A stretch of DNA of 64,000 nt from Cordilura impudica (GCA_963682025.1 OY821517.1:25897620-25961619); one strand, 5' to 3'. Positions 1 to 13,519 are shown, numbered from the stretch's first letter. Notes: a model not told the origin generated them from the letters alone. Made by a program: numbers and translations.

Positions 1-364
1 ATGCCGTTTTCTTTTCTGACAACAAAATGTCGCATTTTATTTGCACATTTTTCGAAAAGAGTATTTTTTTTAAATATTCTGATTTAAGAGCAACCTTATC
101 TTATACATCAATCGAAAGGCTTCCAAAATAAAAGGCAAAAAAATTTTGATTATTAGTCTCTTTGAAGTCATATGGTGAAACATTCATATGACCTGAAAGA
201 AGTAAATGGCTGCAATTTTTTGCGATTTACGAGGGTTCGACCTTGAAATCTTTCGATTGGTGTATAAGATAAGATTGCTCTTAATTCAGAATGTATAAAA
301 AAAATACTCTTTTCAAAAAAACTGCAAAAAAGGCGACATTTTTTGTCAGAAAAGAAAACGGCAT
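1..364. repeat. Fold-back (inverted-repeat) element, possibly cut by the window edge
   Basis: The first ~125 bases and the last ~125 bases of this interval are imperfect reverse complements. Both ends read ATGCCGTTTTCTTTTCTGAC inward, followed by a matching AAAAGAGTATTTTTTTT and a matching TCTTATACAYCAATCGAAAG. The spacer is about 110 bp and non-coding. This is the layout of a fold-back MITE. No target duplication can be checked because the left flank lies outside the window. Confidence 0.7.
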
Positions 365-3300
365 TAGGTTTTCTTCAGAACAAAGTATAGTTTTAAAAAA
401 ATGTTTATAAACAAATTAAAACAAAAAGTCTTGTAAAGTAAAATTTATCATTATATTAATTAATTAGTATGAAATGAAGGTAATAAACAACTAAAAAAAA
501 ATTTCTTTAAAAAACGCCCATTAAACATTTTAATAAAAAAAATTCAACCAACAAAATTCACTCTTAGTTTATCATCTTACTACTATATTAAAATTAAAGA
601 AAAAACAAGAAGAAATCTACTACTACTATTTACTATATATTGATAAAAAAAAATCACATTGAATAAAATATTATTGCATAAAAAGAATTCTAGTAAATAT
701 CAATATTTAACAAAAAAAATATAAAAAAGAGAAATCAAAAAACACCTATGCTAAATATTGAAAATGTATGGAAAAATCGTATTTTTTTGTGAGTTTGAAA
801 AAAAAATCGTAAATATTATATTAAAATTAATTTAACAAGTTTAAGTAGTAATATTATTAATAAATTTTAAAGTAAAGAGAAAAAAAGAATTAAATTTAAT
901 TTAACAAAAAGTAAAAATATTAAAAAAAAAAAAAAAAAACAAACAAAAAAATATATAAAATTTTAATATTTTCATTTACATAGAATTTTCTAAAAATAAC
1001 ACAAACGCCACTCTGTCATGATTTGAATTAGCAAAAACAAAACTTATCAGGAATAATATATAGAAACATATGAATTTAGAATTTTTTTTATAAAGATTTC
1101 AATGGAAATGGTTTTCAAGATATAAACAAAATGTTGAATCACAAAAAAGATTTTTTTATCTCAAAATACTGACTGACTGATATCTTTAAAATCATCATAG
1201 GTAATTAACAGATCAATACTTTTTTTTTCTTTTTAAATAAAAATTTCATTATAAATTAAATTTTTGCTTCCAACATCTATTGAAATAATTTTTTTTTTAT
1301 TAATATTCATTAAATTTTGATTTGGAGATTAAAAAAAAAATCGGAATTACGTTTTATTTTTAAAACTGGGTCAAAATATCTGCAATAATGTTTTCCATTC
1401 AAGAGCCGAGAGTTACAAAAAATTAAGTAAATTTTTAGATAAAATATTTGTTATGTATTGGCTTTTAGAACATGTTTTCAATACATCTCGTTTATCGAAA
1501 ATTGTCACTATTTCCATAATTGTAAATTTTCAATACGAACTATATAAATTGAAAAAAAAAAAAAAATCTTTTCTATATTTTTTGAAATTTTGTTGGTTTT
1601 AAAAATTAAATACCAAATTTTCAAAACCAATTTTTTTTTTTTTTTAATTTTAAATACCATTTTCCCCAATTATAAATTTCCAATACGAATTGTATTTAAA
1701 AATTGGAAAAAATAAAAAAAGCAGTTTAACAAATTAAATAATTTTTTTTCTTCAAATTTTGTTGGTTTTAAAAAATAAAGAAAATACTAATTTTTTTCAA
1801 ACTCCACTTTTTTTTAATTCAAAATCCTCAGGAATAGGCGATTGTTGTTCAATTTATCAACCTAACTAATGGAAGAATCAGAAATTTGATTATTCAATTT
1901 GTATTATATCGCCATAAATAGATTAATAATTATTGATTTATTGCACATTTTCCGAATCTTTATAACTAATTCCAACAATTCTTATTAGAATCATTAAAAA
2001 TTTATGAGAGTGTTTTGAAATTGTATTGTGAAATGAAAATATAAAAAATCGCTTTAAAAAGTTGTTTTTCAAATTATAGTTCATAAAAAATTGAAATTTG
2101 ACTTTTTAAAAATATTTTTTTTTGATATTGTTTGTAATATTTAAAAACATGTTTTAAATAGTCTTCTTTGTTTTATTACTTATAATTTTCTTTATTAATT
2201 AAAAATAAAAAAAAAATAAGTTTCTAAGCTTTAAGCTTTTTTCTTTATCCGACTTCTTCCCAATTTTTTCTTTTGTAATTTTTTTGTTTAATTTGAAATT
2301 CTTTTTTATTTCTTTTTTTCATTTATTATTTTTTTAAGTTCTTATTCTTTAATTATTATACATTTTTTTTCTTTTTTGTTAACTCTTTATATACATATTA
2401 TATTATATTAAATATTATTATTATTAATTTAACTAGAGCTTGCTTTTTATTTTTTATTATTATTAAATTATCTTTTAATGTTTTATTTTTATTAAAAAAA
2501 TATTTTTTTTATAGATTTAATTAAAACAAATATTTAGTAATAATTTCTTGATAAAAAAAGGTTTTTAAATGTTTTTTTTTTTGAAATTTTATTTTAATTT
2601 AAAGAAAAAAAAAAATAATATTAAAGAAAATAAAAAGAAAAAATTTAGTTAAAACCACTTAAAAAATATTAAATAAAAAAACGTTTGTATTTATTTCGTT
2701 AGATTTTTTGCAATATTACTAGGGGTTGTCATCGTCTGTCCTATTGTTTTGTTTCTATTTTGTTTTATGGCATCATACACTTTTAGTCAACATAAAGACA
2801 ATTTTTTAACATTTTTTAATGAAATGTTTAATTTTAAGTTTTAGTCTTTACAATTTTTTGGTTATAAAATTATGGCTTTTTAAGACATTTTTGAAACAAA
2901 GCTGAGAAAAATTGCAATTTTGTTCTTAAATTCGAAAAAGTACTTCTTAAATTCGTTATATTTGAAAAACATTTTTTTTTAATTATTCAATAAGTTTTTT
3001 TTTTGTATTTTACTTTTCCAAATTTTTTTGTATTCAATTTCTGTTTAGTTATATTTGTTTTCTTTGGCCTTAATACGTTTTAAAATTAATAAATAGTTTT
3101 TATATTTTTTATAAAACATTTATAGATGTTTTTTGAAATGTTTAGTGAAATATTTTTTTCTTTTCATTTTAAGTTTAAACAAACACTTGGTGTATTTAAT
3201 ATTCTTAACATTAATTTTTAATGTTTTTTTTCTCTATCGCTCTATAATACTTTAAAAAAAATGTAAAATAATTTAATACATACAGCAGATAAGAAGTTAA

Positions 3301-4764
3301 ATAAATTACAAAAAAAAATTACACAAGATGAAATTGTTTTTATATTTATAAAAAAAAAAAAAAAAAAAAAATAGAAAGGTTTTAGCTCCCATTCTAGTAG
3401 CATTCATTTTAAAGTTTCATAAGAATGTGTAATATATTTACATAACACTTGTCAATCTATTTAATCACTTTTCCATTGAAAATATGTCGCTATGTTTGGA
3501 AACATGTTTGAAAGGACTCATTATTATTTTGATAGCGTACTTACTATGGCTACAGACTTTAAATTTTTGTCTATAATGTTAGACCTTAACATTAGTAGTT
3601 TTGAAGTGAGGACAACTAAAAACTTTTATAGGGCTCCAAATTAAACAAAAAAAAGCTTTCCCCTTTTTCGTTCGTTTATTCGTCTGAAATATGTTTTTAT
3701 AAACACTCTAATTTCCTTTTTTTTGTTTTGTTACCTTCATTAAAATTGTTTTATACTATGAAAATATCTTTTTATTTGGTTAAATTAAACTGGTAATTTA
3801 CTCTGTGATCATCAAAGAATTTGAATTTTCTAGAATTTTAACGACATGTTTTGTAATTCACATTCCCCATCCCTATAATCAATACAAATTTTTTCATATA
3901 TATTGAAGTTAGAATTTCTTATTGGTATCACTTCCATGGGGATGTGTATTACAGATCGATCAAGGGGCGATAGGCATTATTTAGTTCCCATTTGAATACT
4001 CATTTCTACCAAAATGTATGGTCATGCCTGCAAACAAAGTACATATTTAATTTAATTGAAAAAAGTTTAAAAGTCTTCTGAAACATGACTATCATCTTGA
4101 CTTCCTCAAGAAGAAATTTCTTAAAACAAAAACAATTACTCTTATATTGACTCGAATTGTTAAGCTGAGATTAGGTTATCTAACATTATTAAAAAACATT
4201 TTAATTGTTAACAAAAAATAATGCTAAATATCAAAAAATGGATTATCAGTGCGAAATTTTACGAAAACAATTCGACAATTCTTTCGTGTAGCATAAAAGT
4301 TTTTTTTTAAGAAAGTTTTTTTTTTCAATTTTAGGAAACTAACGAAACCTTAGGTAACCAAAATTTTTTCCGTTTCTTACAAAATAAAATTTAATTTTTT
4401 TTTCAATATTTCAAAGAAATGTATTATTCATAAAAATTTTAATCGTGTCGTTACTTTTCGTTTTATAAAATGGGCTCATTTGACATGGTTTTATTTATAG
4501 TTGAGGCGGTTTGTAATTAAATTGACTTAATAATTTTCTTAATGATTTGATAATTTTTTCCGCGATTAACTAGAAAGCGGATTTTTATAGTGAATAACAA
4601 TATATTCAATCCATTGCTAGATTATCTGATCATTCAGCCCATTTACGAATATTCTCAAGGAATTTCTTTCTCACGGAAAATACTTTTATCGAGAAAAAAT
4701 CCTCTAATTATAAATTCCGCGTGAACAAAAAAATAATAAGTGGCATCATCGAATTTCGAAGCCA
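365..4764. other. AT-rich intergenic sequence, no gene seen
   Basis: There is no open frame longer than chance, only long A and T runs and low-complexity sequence. No element ends, coding similarity or RNA gene could be supported in this stretch. Confidence 0.6.
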
Positions 4765-4947
4765 GGGCCAAATCACCGCATTCGATATTCCATATTTTGG
4801 TTTATTATTTAAAGAAGACGGACAAACATCAGACCTCGTTTCACTTTTACTCTTAACATAGTAAAATTATTTTTAGTATTTTATTTTGGAAAATAAAAAA
4901 ATAATTTCGATCGAAAAATTTCGATAACGAATGCGGTGATTTGGCCC
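4765..4947. mobile_element. Short MITE with 20-bp terminal inverted repeats
   Basis: The two ends are exact inverted copies of GGGCCAAATCACCGCATTCG, at 4765-4784 and 4928-4947. The ~143-bp interior is AT-rich and non-coding. The ends may extend to CAG/CTG just outside. No convincing target duplication was found, so the superfamily is open; CAGGGGCC-type ends would be compatible with hAT. Confidence 0.7.
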
Positions 4948-5533
4948 CAGTTATTTTGCTTATTGACAATTAATTTTCTATTTTTTTTTTGTGTATGCAA
5001 ACGCAAATAAAGTTATTTTAAAGAAAAATTGAATAAAAAATGAATAGCATAGCTAGGATGCGAGCACTTGTGGAGGAAATTGGTGTTGCATAATAACAAC
5101 TACAAGACAATTGCGGGCTGAATCTATGGAAACCATAATCAATGCCTGAATTAATTCAATTAAAGTTAAGAAAACTCAAAGTTGCGCTTTATTTGTGGTC
5201 TTCGACCTACAAGAACAATAAAATCTATATTTTATTTTATATAAATTGTATTTTATCAAAATACTACTTACATTTTTATGTAAACTCCCGTAAGTTTTGC
5301 AAGGGAATTTTTTTTAAGGGAAAACCCCAAATTCAAGTGTATTGAGAATAACTACTTTTTTCCATCGAATTTTTTTTCCGAAGGAATTTTTATTCATAAT
5401 TGGGGAAAAGGGAGAAGTGAGAAATTTAATGCGGAATTTTTGTTTAGAATTGGGCTGATTATTTATTGCGGTCATTGTTAAACTTACATAGTGTTTCTTG
5501 TTTATTTTAAAAAGTTAACAAAAACTCCTACAT

Positions 5534-6607
5534 CTGGGCGGAATTGACAAACTACTGAAAATAGGATTAGAATCGTTAAGGGAATTTTCGAGTTATGGCC
5601 ATTTGAACGATTTTTCACGAAACCTTCATAGAATTTTTTGGCGATTTTTTTGCTATTATTTTTTGACACTTTTTGATATAAAAAAACATTGTTGGAGCGG
5701 TTTTCAAGTAATGGCCATTTTATTTATTTTTTGATTTTTTTTTGTTAGTTTTATTAATTTTTAATTGTTTTTTTAAATTATTTTTTAAATATTATATAGT
5801 ATTCTTTTGCATTTTTAATAAATACATATATGTTTTTTAAGTCATTTTATATTTAAATTAATAATAAAAAAGAAAAATAATAAATAAATTATACATTATT
5901 TGAATGGGAGTTGCCACACCCTCTGGTATGATCTCTCCCACTTTTCGGTTGACTACTAACATTAATAAGTTTAAGAGTTACACAAGGTTTCTGGACTTTC
6001 ACTATTATAGTATACATAAGCCTGTACCTATCACGTATTTGTATTTTGTTGTAAAAAAAATTCAGACAACATGGTTCAGATTTGAAAGAGCTGTTTGTGA
6101 ATAAAATTCGCTACATATTTAATAAAATTAAACTTACTAGCAGATTCCAGCGCTCAAAATAAAGGACAAAATTTAAAAATCTGTAAATCTGGAAAACAGC
6201 TAAAAAGAAATACATTTCCAAAAATAGACGTTTTGTCAAAATCGGGATAAAACGGTAGAACAAAACATCCGTCACAAGAAATCGCCTGGCCTATTAATAT
6301 TATAGATAATTCATTTATTATTTTTTTATTATTAATTTAAATATAAAATTAATTAGAAAAATAAAACCAAAAAGCATATTACAGGTGTTAGTACATAAAA
6401 AAAAAGAATACTAAATAATTAAAAAGATTAAAAAAAAAGACAAAATACAAATATGGCCATTACTCGAGAACCGCTCCAACGATTTTTGTTTTTTTTACTT
6501 TCAAGAGTAACTTTTTTTGTTATCAAAAAAAAAAAAAAAAAAAAAAAAATTAAAAAAAAGTTTTTTTTTGTGAAGTATTTTTTCAGCAGTTCGAAAATTC
6601 CGCCCAG
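5534..6607. repeat. Large fold-back element, arms ~350 bp
   Basis: CTGGGCGGAATT starts the left arm (5534) and, in reverse complement, ends the right arm (6607). Further paired blocks follow inward: GTTGGAGCGGTTYTC and TAATGGCCAT around 5694-5720 and 6449-6483, then TTTATATTTAAATTAATAATA near 5850 and 6330. The loop (about 5900-6300) holds a segment (6154-6300) that recurs elsewhere in the window. Nothing in it codes. A long-inverted-repeat, non-autonomous DNA element is the simplest reading. Confidence 0.6.
6154..6300 (-). repeat. Interspersed repeat, partner of 54811-54958
   Basis: In reverse complement this stretch matches 54811-54958 over about 150 bp: same order of TAGGC, CGATTTCTTGTGACSGATG, GTTCTACCGTTTTATCCCG, AGCTGYTTTCCAGAT and TTATTTTGAG. 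It is non-coding and lies in the loop of the fold-back element around it. Confidence 0.65.
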
Positions 6608-7054
6608 GTGTGTTCATTTTATCATATAAAGAAGAACCAAGACTGAAATTATCGTCTAGTACTTGGATACGTTGTATATGTATCATAAGTTCATGTCTTT
6701 CATTCATCGTGACACCCAGAATTATTTGAGATTTAAAGAAGTATTTTTTTTTATAACAATTGGTATTTGAGGAAAATCAATTGAATTCTTTCGTCTAGAT
6801 AATCATCGCTGTTCTAAAATTCACTTTCACATCCAAAAATTCTTAAATAAAATTTTATGAATTTTTTTCTGGTTCCAAGATATCAATTAGAATAACTTTT
6901 AATTCTGTTATAATTTACATATAAAAGGAAAAATAAATTTAGAATAGTTTGTGAATTGGAATCCTTCCCTTAATGCCGCCATATTGGCGTCATGCCAGTT
7001 TTATTTACTGTCTGCTTGCTTTATATGGTCCGTTATCTTTTACCATTTTTGTGC
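6608..7054. other. Intergenic, nothing supported
   Basis: Only short chance frames and AT-rich sequence lie between the fold-back element and the first copy of the GTCCGTCC repeat. Confidence 0.5.
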
Positions 7055-7665
7055 TTCGAAAAGTACCATACTCTATTATACCGATCGACTCAGAATCACT
7101 TACTGAGTCGATTTACCGACGTCCGTCTGTCTGTGTGTCCATGTAAACCTTACACTCAAACTACGGTCGCAAATATGAATATATTTTGATGAAATTTGGT
7201 ATGTAAGCTTCTATCGGGCATATGTCTAACGGTATTGAAATTGGTGAACATCGTTTCAAATAATCCCTATGACATCGACTTAAATTGCCATAAGATCCAA
7301 ATTATCAAATAGATCTCGGCTAATATGTATTTATTACATCCATTAATCAGTAGTTCAAATAAAAATCCTAAAGGACAATTCGTAGTCATAGCTGCTTCCC
7401 GATCTTCACTTAAATATATCAAAACAAAAATATTTTAGAGATTTTTCTTAAATTTGGTTTGCTTATGTTTTTGCAAAAAAATAAGTGACTGTATCAAATA
7501 TCCTCAGGATCGGTCCAGTTTTCGACGTTTTAAGAAGTGCTGGCAAAAAATAAATAAATTTAAATTCCACTCAGATTTGGTTTATGCTTATTTTCTATAC
7601 CCAATTAGTTGGACATAAGACCAATTCCCTAAACGAATAGTCGGTCTTGCTTGTTTTCGTATTGT
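7055..7665 (+). repeat. GTCCGTCC interspersed repeat, copy a
   Basis: This is one of at least nine copies in the window of a ~750-bp non-coding family. The shared order is: CCGATCGACTCAGAATCACTT, a short CCGTCCGT/CTGT tract, GTAAACCTTG, GAAATTTGGTATGTAAGCTT, ATTGAAATTGGTGAA, CAAATTATCAAATAGATCTC, CAGTAGTCCAAAAATAAT-like, CTGCTTCCCGATCTTCACTT, and an end with AGTCGGTCT. The last 100 bp are decayed here. The family lacks terminal inverted repeats and coding sequence; its class is unknown to me. Confidence 0.75.
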
Positions 7666-9299
7666 TTAGCTACTTCGTAAGGCCACAATTGATGATGGGA
7701 ATACAAATATATAAATCTAAATTGTTGAAAATATGCGAACTCTTTTCTCTATTGATTCGCTTTTAGTATAATTCAGTATAAATTATAGAGAATTACAGCT
7801 TTCAGTCAAATTAAATTACTTATTTAAAATATTAAATAATCTATTGGGATCAACTTTTCATTAACAACAAACAAATTTGATTTTACGAAACCGATTTGCA
7901 AAATGATTTTAAAAATTAAATTAATTAAAAATTATTTTTTTTTATATAAGCTTTTAAATATTATATGATTTGTATGTGTAAGATTGTTATACATTTGAAT
8001 AACAATAATTATTTAAAAAATCTCTTATTAGCAATTAATATTCTTAAATTCTCTTTCTCTCTCTCGTCTCTCTTCTAAAACTATGTAGATAATTAAATTT
8101 TCTAACTTTAAATATCCCTGCTTCAGACTGTAGCACGCATTAAAATGTAAAGAAATTTAAAAAAAAATAATAATAAATAAATAAAATAAATGCTTTAATA
8201 ATTAATTTAAAATTTCCAACATTTAAAAAATTAGGGACCCACTTAAAGATAATTTTAAACTTTTTAAAAAATCGATAGCTTCATAAAAAAAAAAAAAATA
8301 ATTAAAAAAGTGCAATAAAAATGTAGTGAAAAATATATAACAATATTTTTTTAAACTCCAATATGTAAGAAGTCTCCAAAAAATACATATAAAAACAATA
8401 TAAATACAATACAAATATTTACAGAACAAAACAATTGAAAAAAATTTATATATAAAACAACTGACTGTAGTTACACAAAAAAATAAAAAAAAAAATAATA
8501 TATTGTTTAGTATAAAATGAAACACCTTAACTAATTGAAATGTTTAACAACATTTTAATAACTAATAATATTAAAAGAAATATATTTCAACTCATAGAAA
8601 AAAGTAATGGAATGTTCAAATCAAGAGATATATTAAAAAGTATTTGAGAAGTGCTAATTAAAAGAGTGAAAATATAAACAAATGAAATAATATTGTTTAA
8701 TGGGAACTTTTTTTTTTTTGTAATAATAAATGAAATAAGTTGATATCGGTTTTTATAGCATATGAAAAGGTGTTTATATATTAAGACTTACCAGTAATAT
8801 ATATACTTATATATATTTATATATATTTAAAATAAATTAATTTATAAGTTTTATGCTATTTGTAAACTAATTAAATAATATAAAACAAATACTGATTAAA
8901 TTAAAATTATGTAAAAAAGTTCATATTAATTTAAAAAGACCCTAGCATCCGATAACTGATCATGATATAGAGATATGCAAGAAAAATTTAAGAAAAAATA
9001 AATAAAATAATGAAATTTATTCTAAAAACTGTAAAAAAAAAACACTAAAAGATTTGTTTTGATTCAACTAAGATACAATATAGGTACCCTTGTATGGAAC
9101 AACAACGTTTAACCCGTCTTAATAAAATACATTAAAGTCATTCATGACAGAATCTTACATAATAAATTTTTAGTTTTTAGATTCCTTCATTGAAACTCAT
9201 AAAATATTAATTACTTAATAATATTGATTAAATTGGGAATTCCGTAAAGCATTGAGGTGTTTATGTCATTAGATTTAACTTCATCTTTCTTTCATGTTT
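7666..9299. other. AT-rich intergenic sequence, no gene seen
   Basis: Contains a (CT)n tract near 8050 and many A/T runs. The longest frame (8223-8525, minus) is Phe/Tyr/Ile-rich translation of AT-rich DNA with no recognizable domain. Confidence 0.5.
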
Positions 9300-9779
9300 A
9301 CTTGTTTTTTTATATCCTCCTTACCACCATTAACCATATATCATTTTGATCTTTATAAAAAGAGATGTTGATTTAGCGAAGATCGTCTGTGCGTCTATAT
9401 GTGAAATCGCATTCACACACTCAATATCAAAGCTATAGTTTTTGCATAATATAGTTTATTCACATCCTGATTTGGTTGCTATTAAAAATCATCAAAATCG
9501 GTCTAATGGGTCACGAGATATAAATGCAAATGTGATAAACTCTTGAAAAAATAAAAATGTTCAATGTGTTTGTTGTTTTTCTTAAGATTTGTATGTATAT
9601 GTTGTAATTCTTCTAATTGTGTTAGACGTTGTAGTTGTGGCATTTGCTTCATGAGGGTGTGCGTATGGTTATACTGCACGGGTCACATTAATTTAAAGAA
9701 GTATTGCCACAAATTTTTTTAGCTTTATCCCCATATAAAAAGAAAATCACCAATATGAAAAAATATAATCCCTATTGAC

Positions 9780-10079
9780 CTTTTTACTGTTTTGCCTCTT
9801 ATTTTTCAAAAGTACTCTTTTTAAAAGTACCCTTTCTTAAAAAAAATACATTTTCTTAAAAAAAAAATCCCTTTAAGAAGATCTTTTTTTTTTTAAGTAA
9901 GTACCTTTCTTAAAAAAAGTACACGTTTTTAAAATGAACCCTCCTTAGAGAAAAGTAACATTTTTTAAAAAAATAACCTAAGAACGCAATCTTTTTTAAA
10001 GTGCCCTTTTTAAAAACAGTGCCTCTTATTTTTTAAAAGTACTCTTTTTAAAAGTATGCTTTCTTAAAAAAATTCCTTT

Positions 10080-10118
<39 letters not shown>

Positions 10119-10850
10119 AAGAATAACTTTTTTTTTTTAAAGTAATATTCTTAAAAAGAACCCATTTTTGAGAAAAGTAACCTTTTTAAAAAAGAAACCT
10201 AAGAACGCAATCTTTTTTAAAGTGCCCTCTTTAAAAACAGCGCTTCATGTTTTTTAAAAGTACCCTTTCTTAAAAAAATACCTTTTCTTAAAAAAAAAAA
10301 TCCATTTAAGAACTTTTTTTAAAAAAGTACCTATCTTAAAATAAGTACACGTTTTAGAAAGAACCCCCTTTAGAGAAAAGTAACCTTTTTTAAAAAAGTA
10401 ACCTAAGAACACAATCTTTTTTTAAAGTATGTATCTTTTTTTTTTTAAATTGGCCTTCTAAAAAAGAAGTACCCTTATTTTTTTTAATTAAATTTTTTTT
10501 TTAAAGCGCAACCTTTTTTAAAGTGCCATCTTTTTTTTAAAGTACATTTTGTTAAATAGTACAATTTTTTAAAAAGTACCGTCTTTTAAAAACGTAACTT
10601 TTTTAGTGCAACCTCTTTTTTTAAGAAAGTAACTTTTTTTTAAAAAGTAGCCTTATGTTAAAAGTACGTTTGCTTTTAAAAAGTATCACTTTTTTGAAAA
10701 AGTACCCTTTTTCAAAAAGTACCATTTTTTGAAGTACCTGTTTTAATTATATTTCGAAAAAGTGCCCTTTGTTATAAAGTACTCTTTTTAACAAGTATCC
10801 CTTTAAAGAAGGAGAACATTTTCTTTAAAAAAAAGTATTTATTTTACAAA
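9780..10850 (+). repeat. Degenerate tandem array of ~18-20 bp GTACCC(T)n(A)n units
   Basis: Dozens of variants of the unit AAAAAGTACCCTTTTTA follow each other here, with spacing and A/T-run length varying. Each unit is close to self-complementary around GTAC. The same unit forms the regular array at 58690-58995, showing that the array belongs to the composite repeat and is not local low complexity. Confidence 0.75.
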
Positions 10851-10859
10851 TATCTAGTA

Positions 10860-11335
10860 AGGTGTGCCTATTATGAACAACTTTTGATTTTCGATTGTGG
10901 TCGAATTAACTGATCGAACGAATTTTCATTTGGTATTATGCCAAACATTCGATAAAAATAGCGCCATTGTGAATTTTACTCAATTGGATTATTCACAATA
11001 CTATATATATATCAGCTGGCACTATAAATAAATATTGTTTCTTTACAAATTTATAAAGGAAAAAATTGAAGTATGTATTAACATGACCACGAATGAATTA
11101 TGGTTCGATAATTCGTCTGATGAAGATAAATACTTATTGTAAAAAACAAATTGACAAATATTTACATTTTCAATAAGTTTTACAATCTGCCATATAGCAT
11201 CGAAAGCAAAATTGTGTTCGATTGACAATTCGTTGTACAACGAAATTTTCGACGAATTTGACATTCAATGCTAAATGTTCGATAGCCAGCGAAGATCGAA
11301 CATCGAATGCAACTCAAAATAAGGGCTGTAATCTT
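10860..11335. mobile_element. Insertion inside the GTACCC array, class unknown
   Basis: About 475 bp unlike the flanking array interrupts it; array units resume at 11340. It contains several TTCGAT/ATCGAA words and loosely inverted ends, which suggests a non-autonomous DNA transposon. The short minus-strand frame inside (11043-11264) has no recognizable similarity. Boundaries are approximate. Confidence 0.35.
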
Positions 11336-11473
11336 TTAAACAATTACCTTTTCTTAAAAAAATTCCTTTTTTGATGTACATTTTTTGAAGAAAGTACTTT
11401 AAAAAAATTTCAATATATAGTATATTCTCTTATCATGTTAAGAAAAATTTTTTTTACAAAAAATATTTAATAA

Positions 11474-11690
11474 GTTTGTGTCGATGTTTGCAACTATCAA
11501 AAATATTTTATACACATCCACTTCTTATACTGATCGAACCTATATCTTAGTCGATTTAACGACGTTCTCCCGTCCGTGTGTCATTACACGTACGCAAACT
11601 AAAAACCTTAATTATACAAATACATATAAATTTGGAGGAAATTTGGTATGCAAGCTTTTATCGTGTATATTTTTTAGTCTCTAGCGACTT
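11474..11690 (+). repeat. GTCCGTCC repeat, copy b (short, diverged)
   Basis: The first ~200 bp of the family can be followed: GTTTGCAACTATCAAAAATA, TACTGATCGAACC, CGATTTAACGACGTTC, CCGTCCGTGTGTC and GGAAATTTGGTATGCAAGCTT. The rest of the element is missing. Confidence 0.6.
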
Positions 11691-11710
11691 TAACCTGTTT
11701 TTATTGTTTT

Positions 11711-12480
11711 TATACCCTTTACCACATAGTGGGTTTGGGTGTAATGACTGTGCTGCTGTTTGTAACTACCATAAATATTTGACCTAGACCCATATCGATC
11801 AACTCAGAATCACTTTCTGAGTCGATTTAGCGATATCCGTCCGTCAGTCCGTCTGTGGTTCCATGTAAACCTTGTAATCAAACTACAGGCCGCAGATGAA
11901 ATTTGGTATTTGGTATATAAGCTTTTATCGGCCATATGATGAACGCTATTGAAATTGGTGAAATTCGGTCCATGTTCAGACCTAGTCCACATACAAATGA
12001 CCCATATGAAATCGACATAAACTGCCATAAGATCCAAATTATCATATAGAGCTCAGTCAAATTGGGTTTGTATGTGTTTATTATATTCATTAGTCAGTAG
12101 TCCAAAAATAATACTTATAGGACAATTCTTAGTCATAGGCCCCATATAGAGCTGCTTCCCGATCTTCACTTAAATCTTGCAAAAAACAAAAATATTGGAC
12201 AGATTTTTCTCAAATTTGGTTTGTATATATTTTTTCAAAATATAAGTGACTATCAAATATGATCTGTCCATTTTTCGACCTAGTCCCCATATAAATATAG
12301 CATCCGATATGAACTTTTTAATATATGCAGCCAAAAAAAATTAATTCCAATGCCGCTCAGATTTGGTTTATGCTTATTTTCTATTTCGAATTGGTTGGAC
12401 CGAAGAGATAGGATCTCTAAACCATGGTATAGGATATCGTATAGTCGGTCTAGACCGACAATAATTTTCTTACTTGTATT
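11711..12480 (+). repeat. GTCCGTCC repeat, copy c (near full length)
   Basis: It runs from TATACCCTTTACCACATAGTG to the family's 3' mark GTATAGTCGGTCTAGACCGA and CTTACTTG. The interior follows the family consensus closely. It is inserted in the composite repeat directly behind the older copy b. Confidence 0.8.
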
Positions 12481-13519
12481 TTTTGTATTAAATATATCCT
12501 TATGCTATTGATATTACTAGTTAATTCAGATAAAATATTTTAAAATTAGTTTGTTTTATATTATTACCTGGACATAATAATTAGTTATTTATAGTTCGGT
12601 TCGAGATCATGTATACATTTTCTAATACTAGAAAAGATAATACTTTATGCAATGTGAGAGAAATTTGGAAAAAATTGAAGACAGCGCTAGATGGAGTAGC
12701 TACTTTCGAACAAAGCGACTTGTTCATCTTCAGCATCCTTCTGCCTATTGAAGATGAACAACTAATTATTATTACAACACAAGATCGACACTACATAAAA
12801 ACTAACGTACCTGGACATTTTTAGCCAAGAATCATTTGAACTTTTTTAAATTATCGTAAGACTCCTAAGGTCTTGCAACAGTCTTATAGGAAAAAAACTT
12901 TTGGTATTATAACGCCGGCTGCGTTAAATAATGTATTCCATTGGTGTTCTATGAATTACTTAGAGATCTTATAGGTTTTTTTTACTCTAGTAAGAGAAAA
13001 AAAAATAATGCAATAATTCTGATAGTAATTAATTCTTTTTATAAAAAAACACTATCATCGTTTTTGATAATAGAAACTGGCCCATACAAGTTAAAGTTTC
13101 AGTATCGGTAACAGTTTCAAAGTTGGTTTTATTAATGAGTTTAAGACGCGGGTGGAGGGTATCAAAAATTCGGCACAGCCGAATTTTACACTTACTTGTT
13201 TTATGTAATGTGAAAGAAAATGTTGATTTTTATATATTTTTTACACCGTAATTATTCCTGTGTCGCTAATTATTGTCCAAATCTCCTCCATTTAATTAAA
13301 AAATACATCCGTTATAAAATTTAACACAAAAGCAGGCAAATCTAACTTATATTTTTCTTATACTTTTTTTTAGTCATTAATCTTTTACACGGGTCTTACC
13401 CACTTCCGAAACTCATAGCATGAATTTTCGTGTAGTCAGCCTAGAGATTCTTACTAATTTTTTTTAATGAATGCTTTACGAACAATTTTCTAATTTAAAT
13501 AAAAAAGCGACCCCACCTG

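Larger units (their letters stand above)
9300..13200 (+). repeat. Composite repeat, copy 1 (with internal array and insertions)
   Basis: The left part (9310-9770) and right part (about 12830-13195) match, in the same order, 58187-58660 and 59060-59790. Shared marks include GTGGCATTTGCTTCATGA, GTGTGYGTATGGTT, CTGGACATTTTTAGC, GCTGCGTTAAATAATG, CTCTAGTAAGAGAA and a 3' end in CTTACTTGTTT. Between them lies an array of GTACCC-type units (about 9780-10850 and 11340-11400). Copy 1 is longer because other repeats landed in it. No coding capacity is seen. Confidence 0.65.

Noticed and set aside
8223..8525. 100-aa minus-strand frame, Phe/Tyr/Ile-rich
   Set aside because: Composition follows from AT-rich DNA; no conserved motif and no splice or start context.
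12609..12824. 71-aa plus-strand frame beginning MYTFSNTRKDN
   Set aside because: It lies within the composite repeat, has no recognizable similarity, and copy 2 of the repeat does not preserve it.
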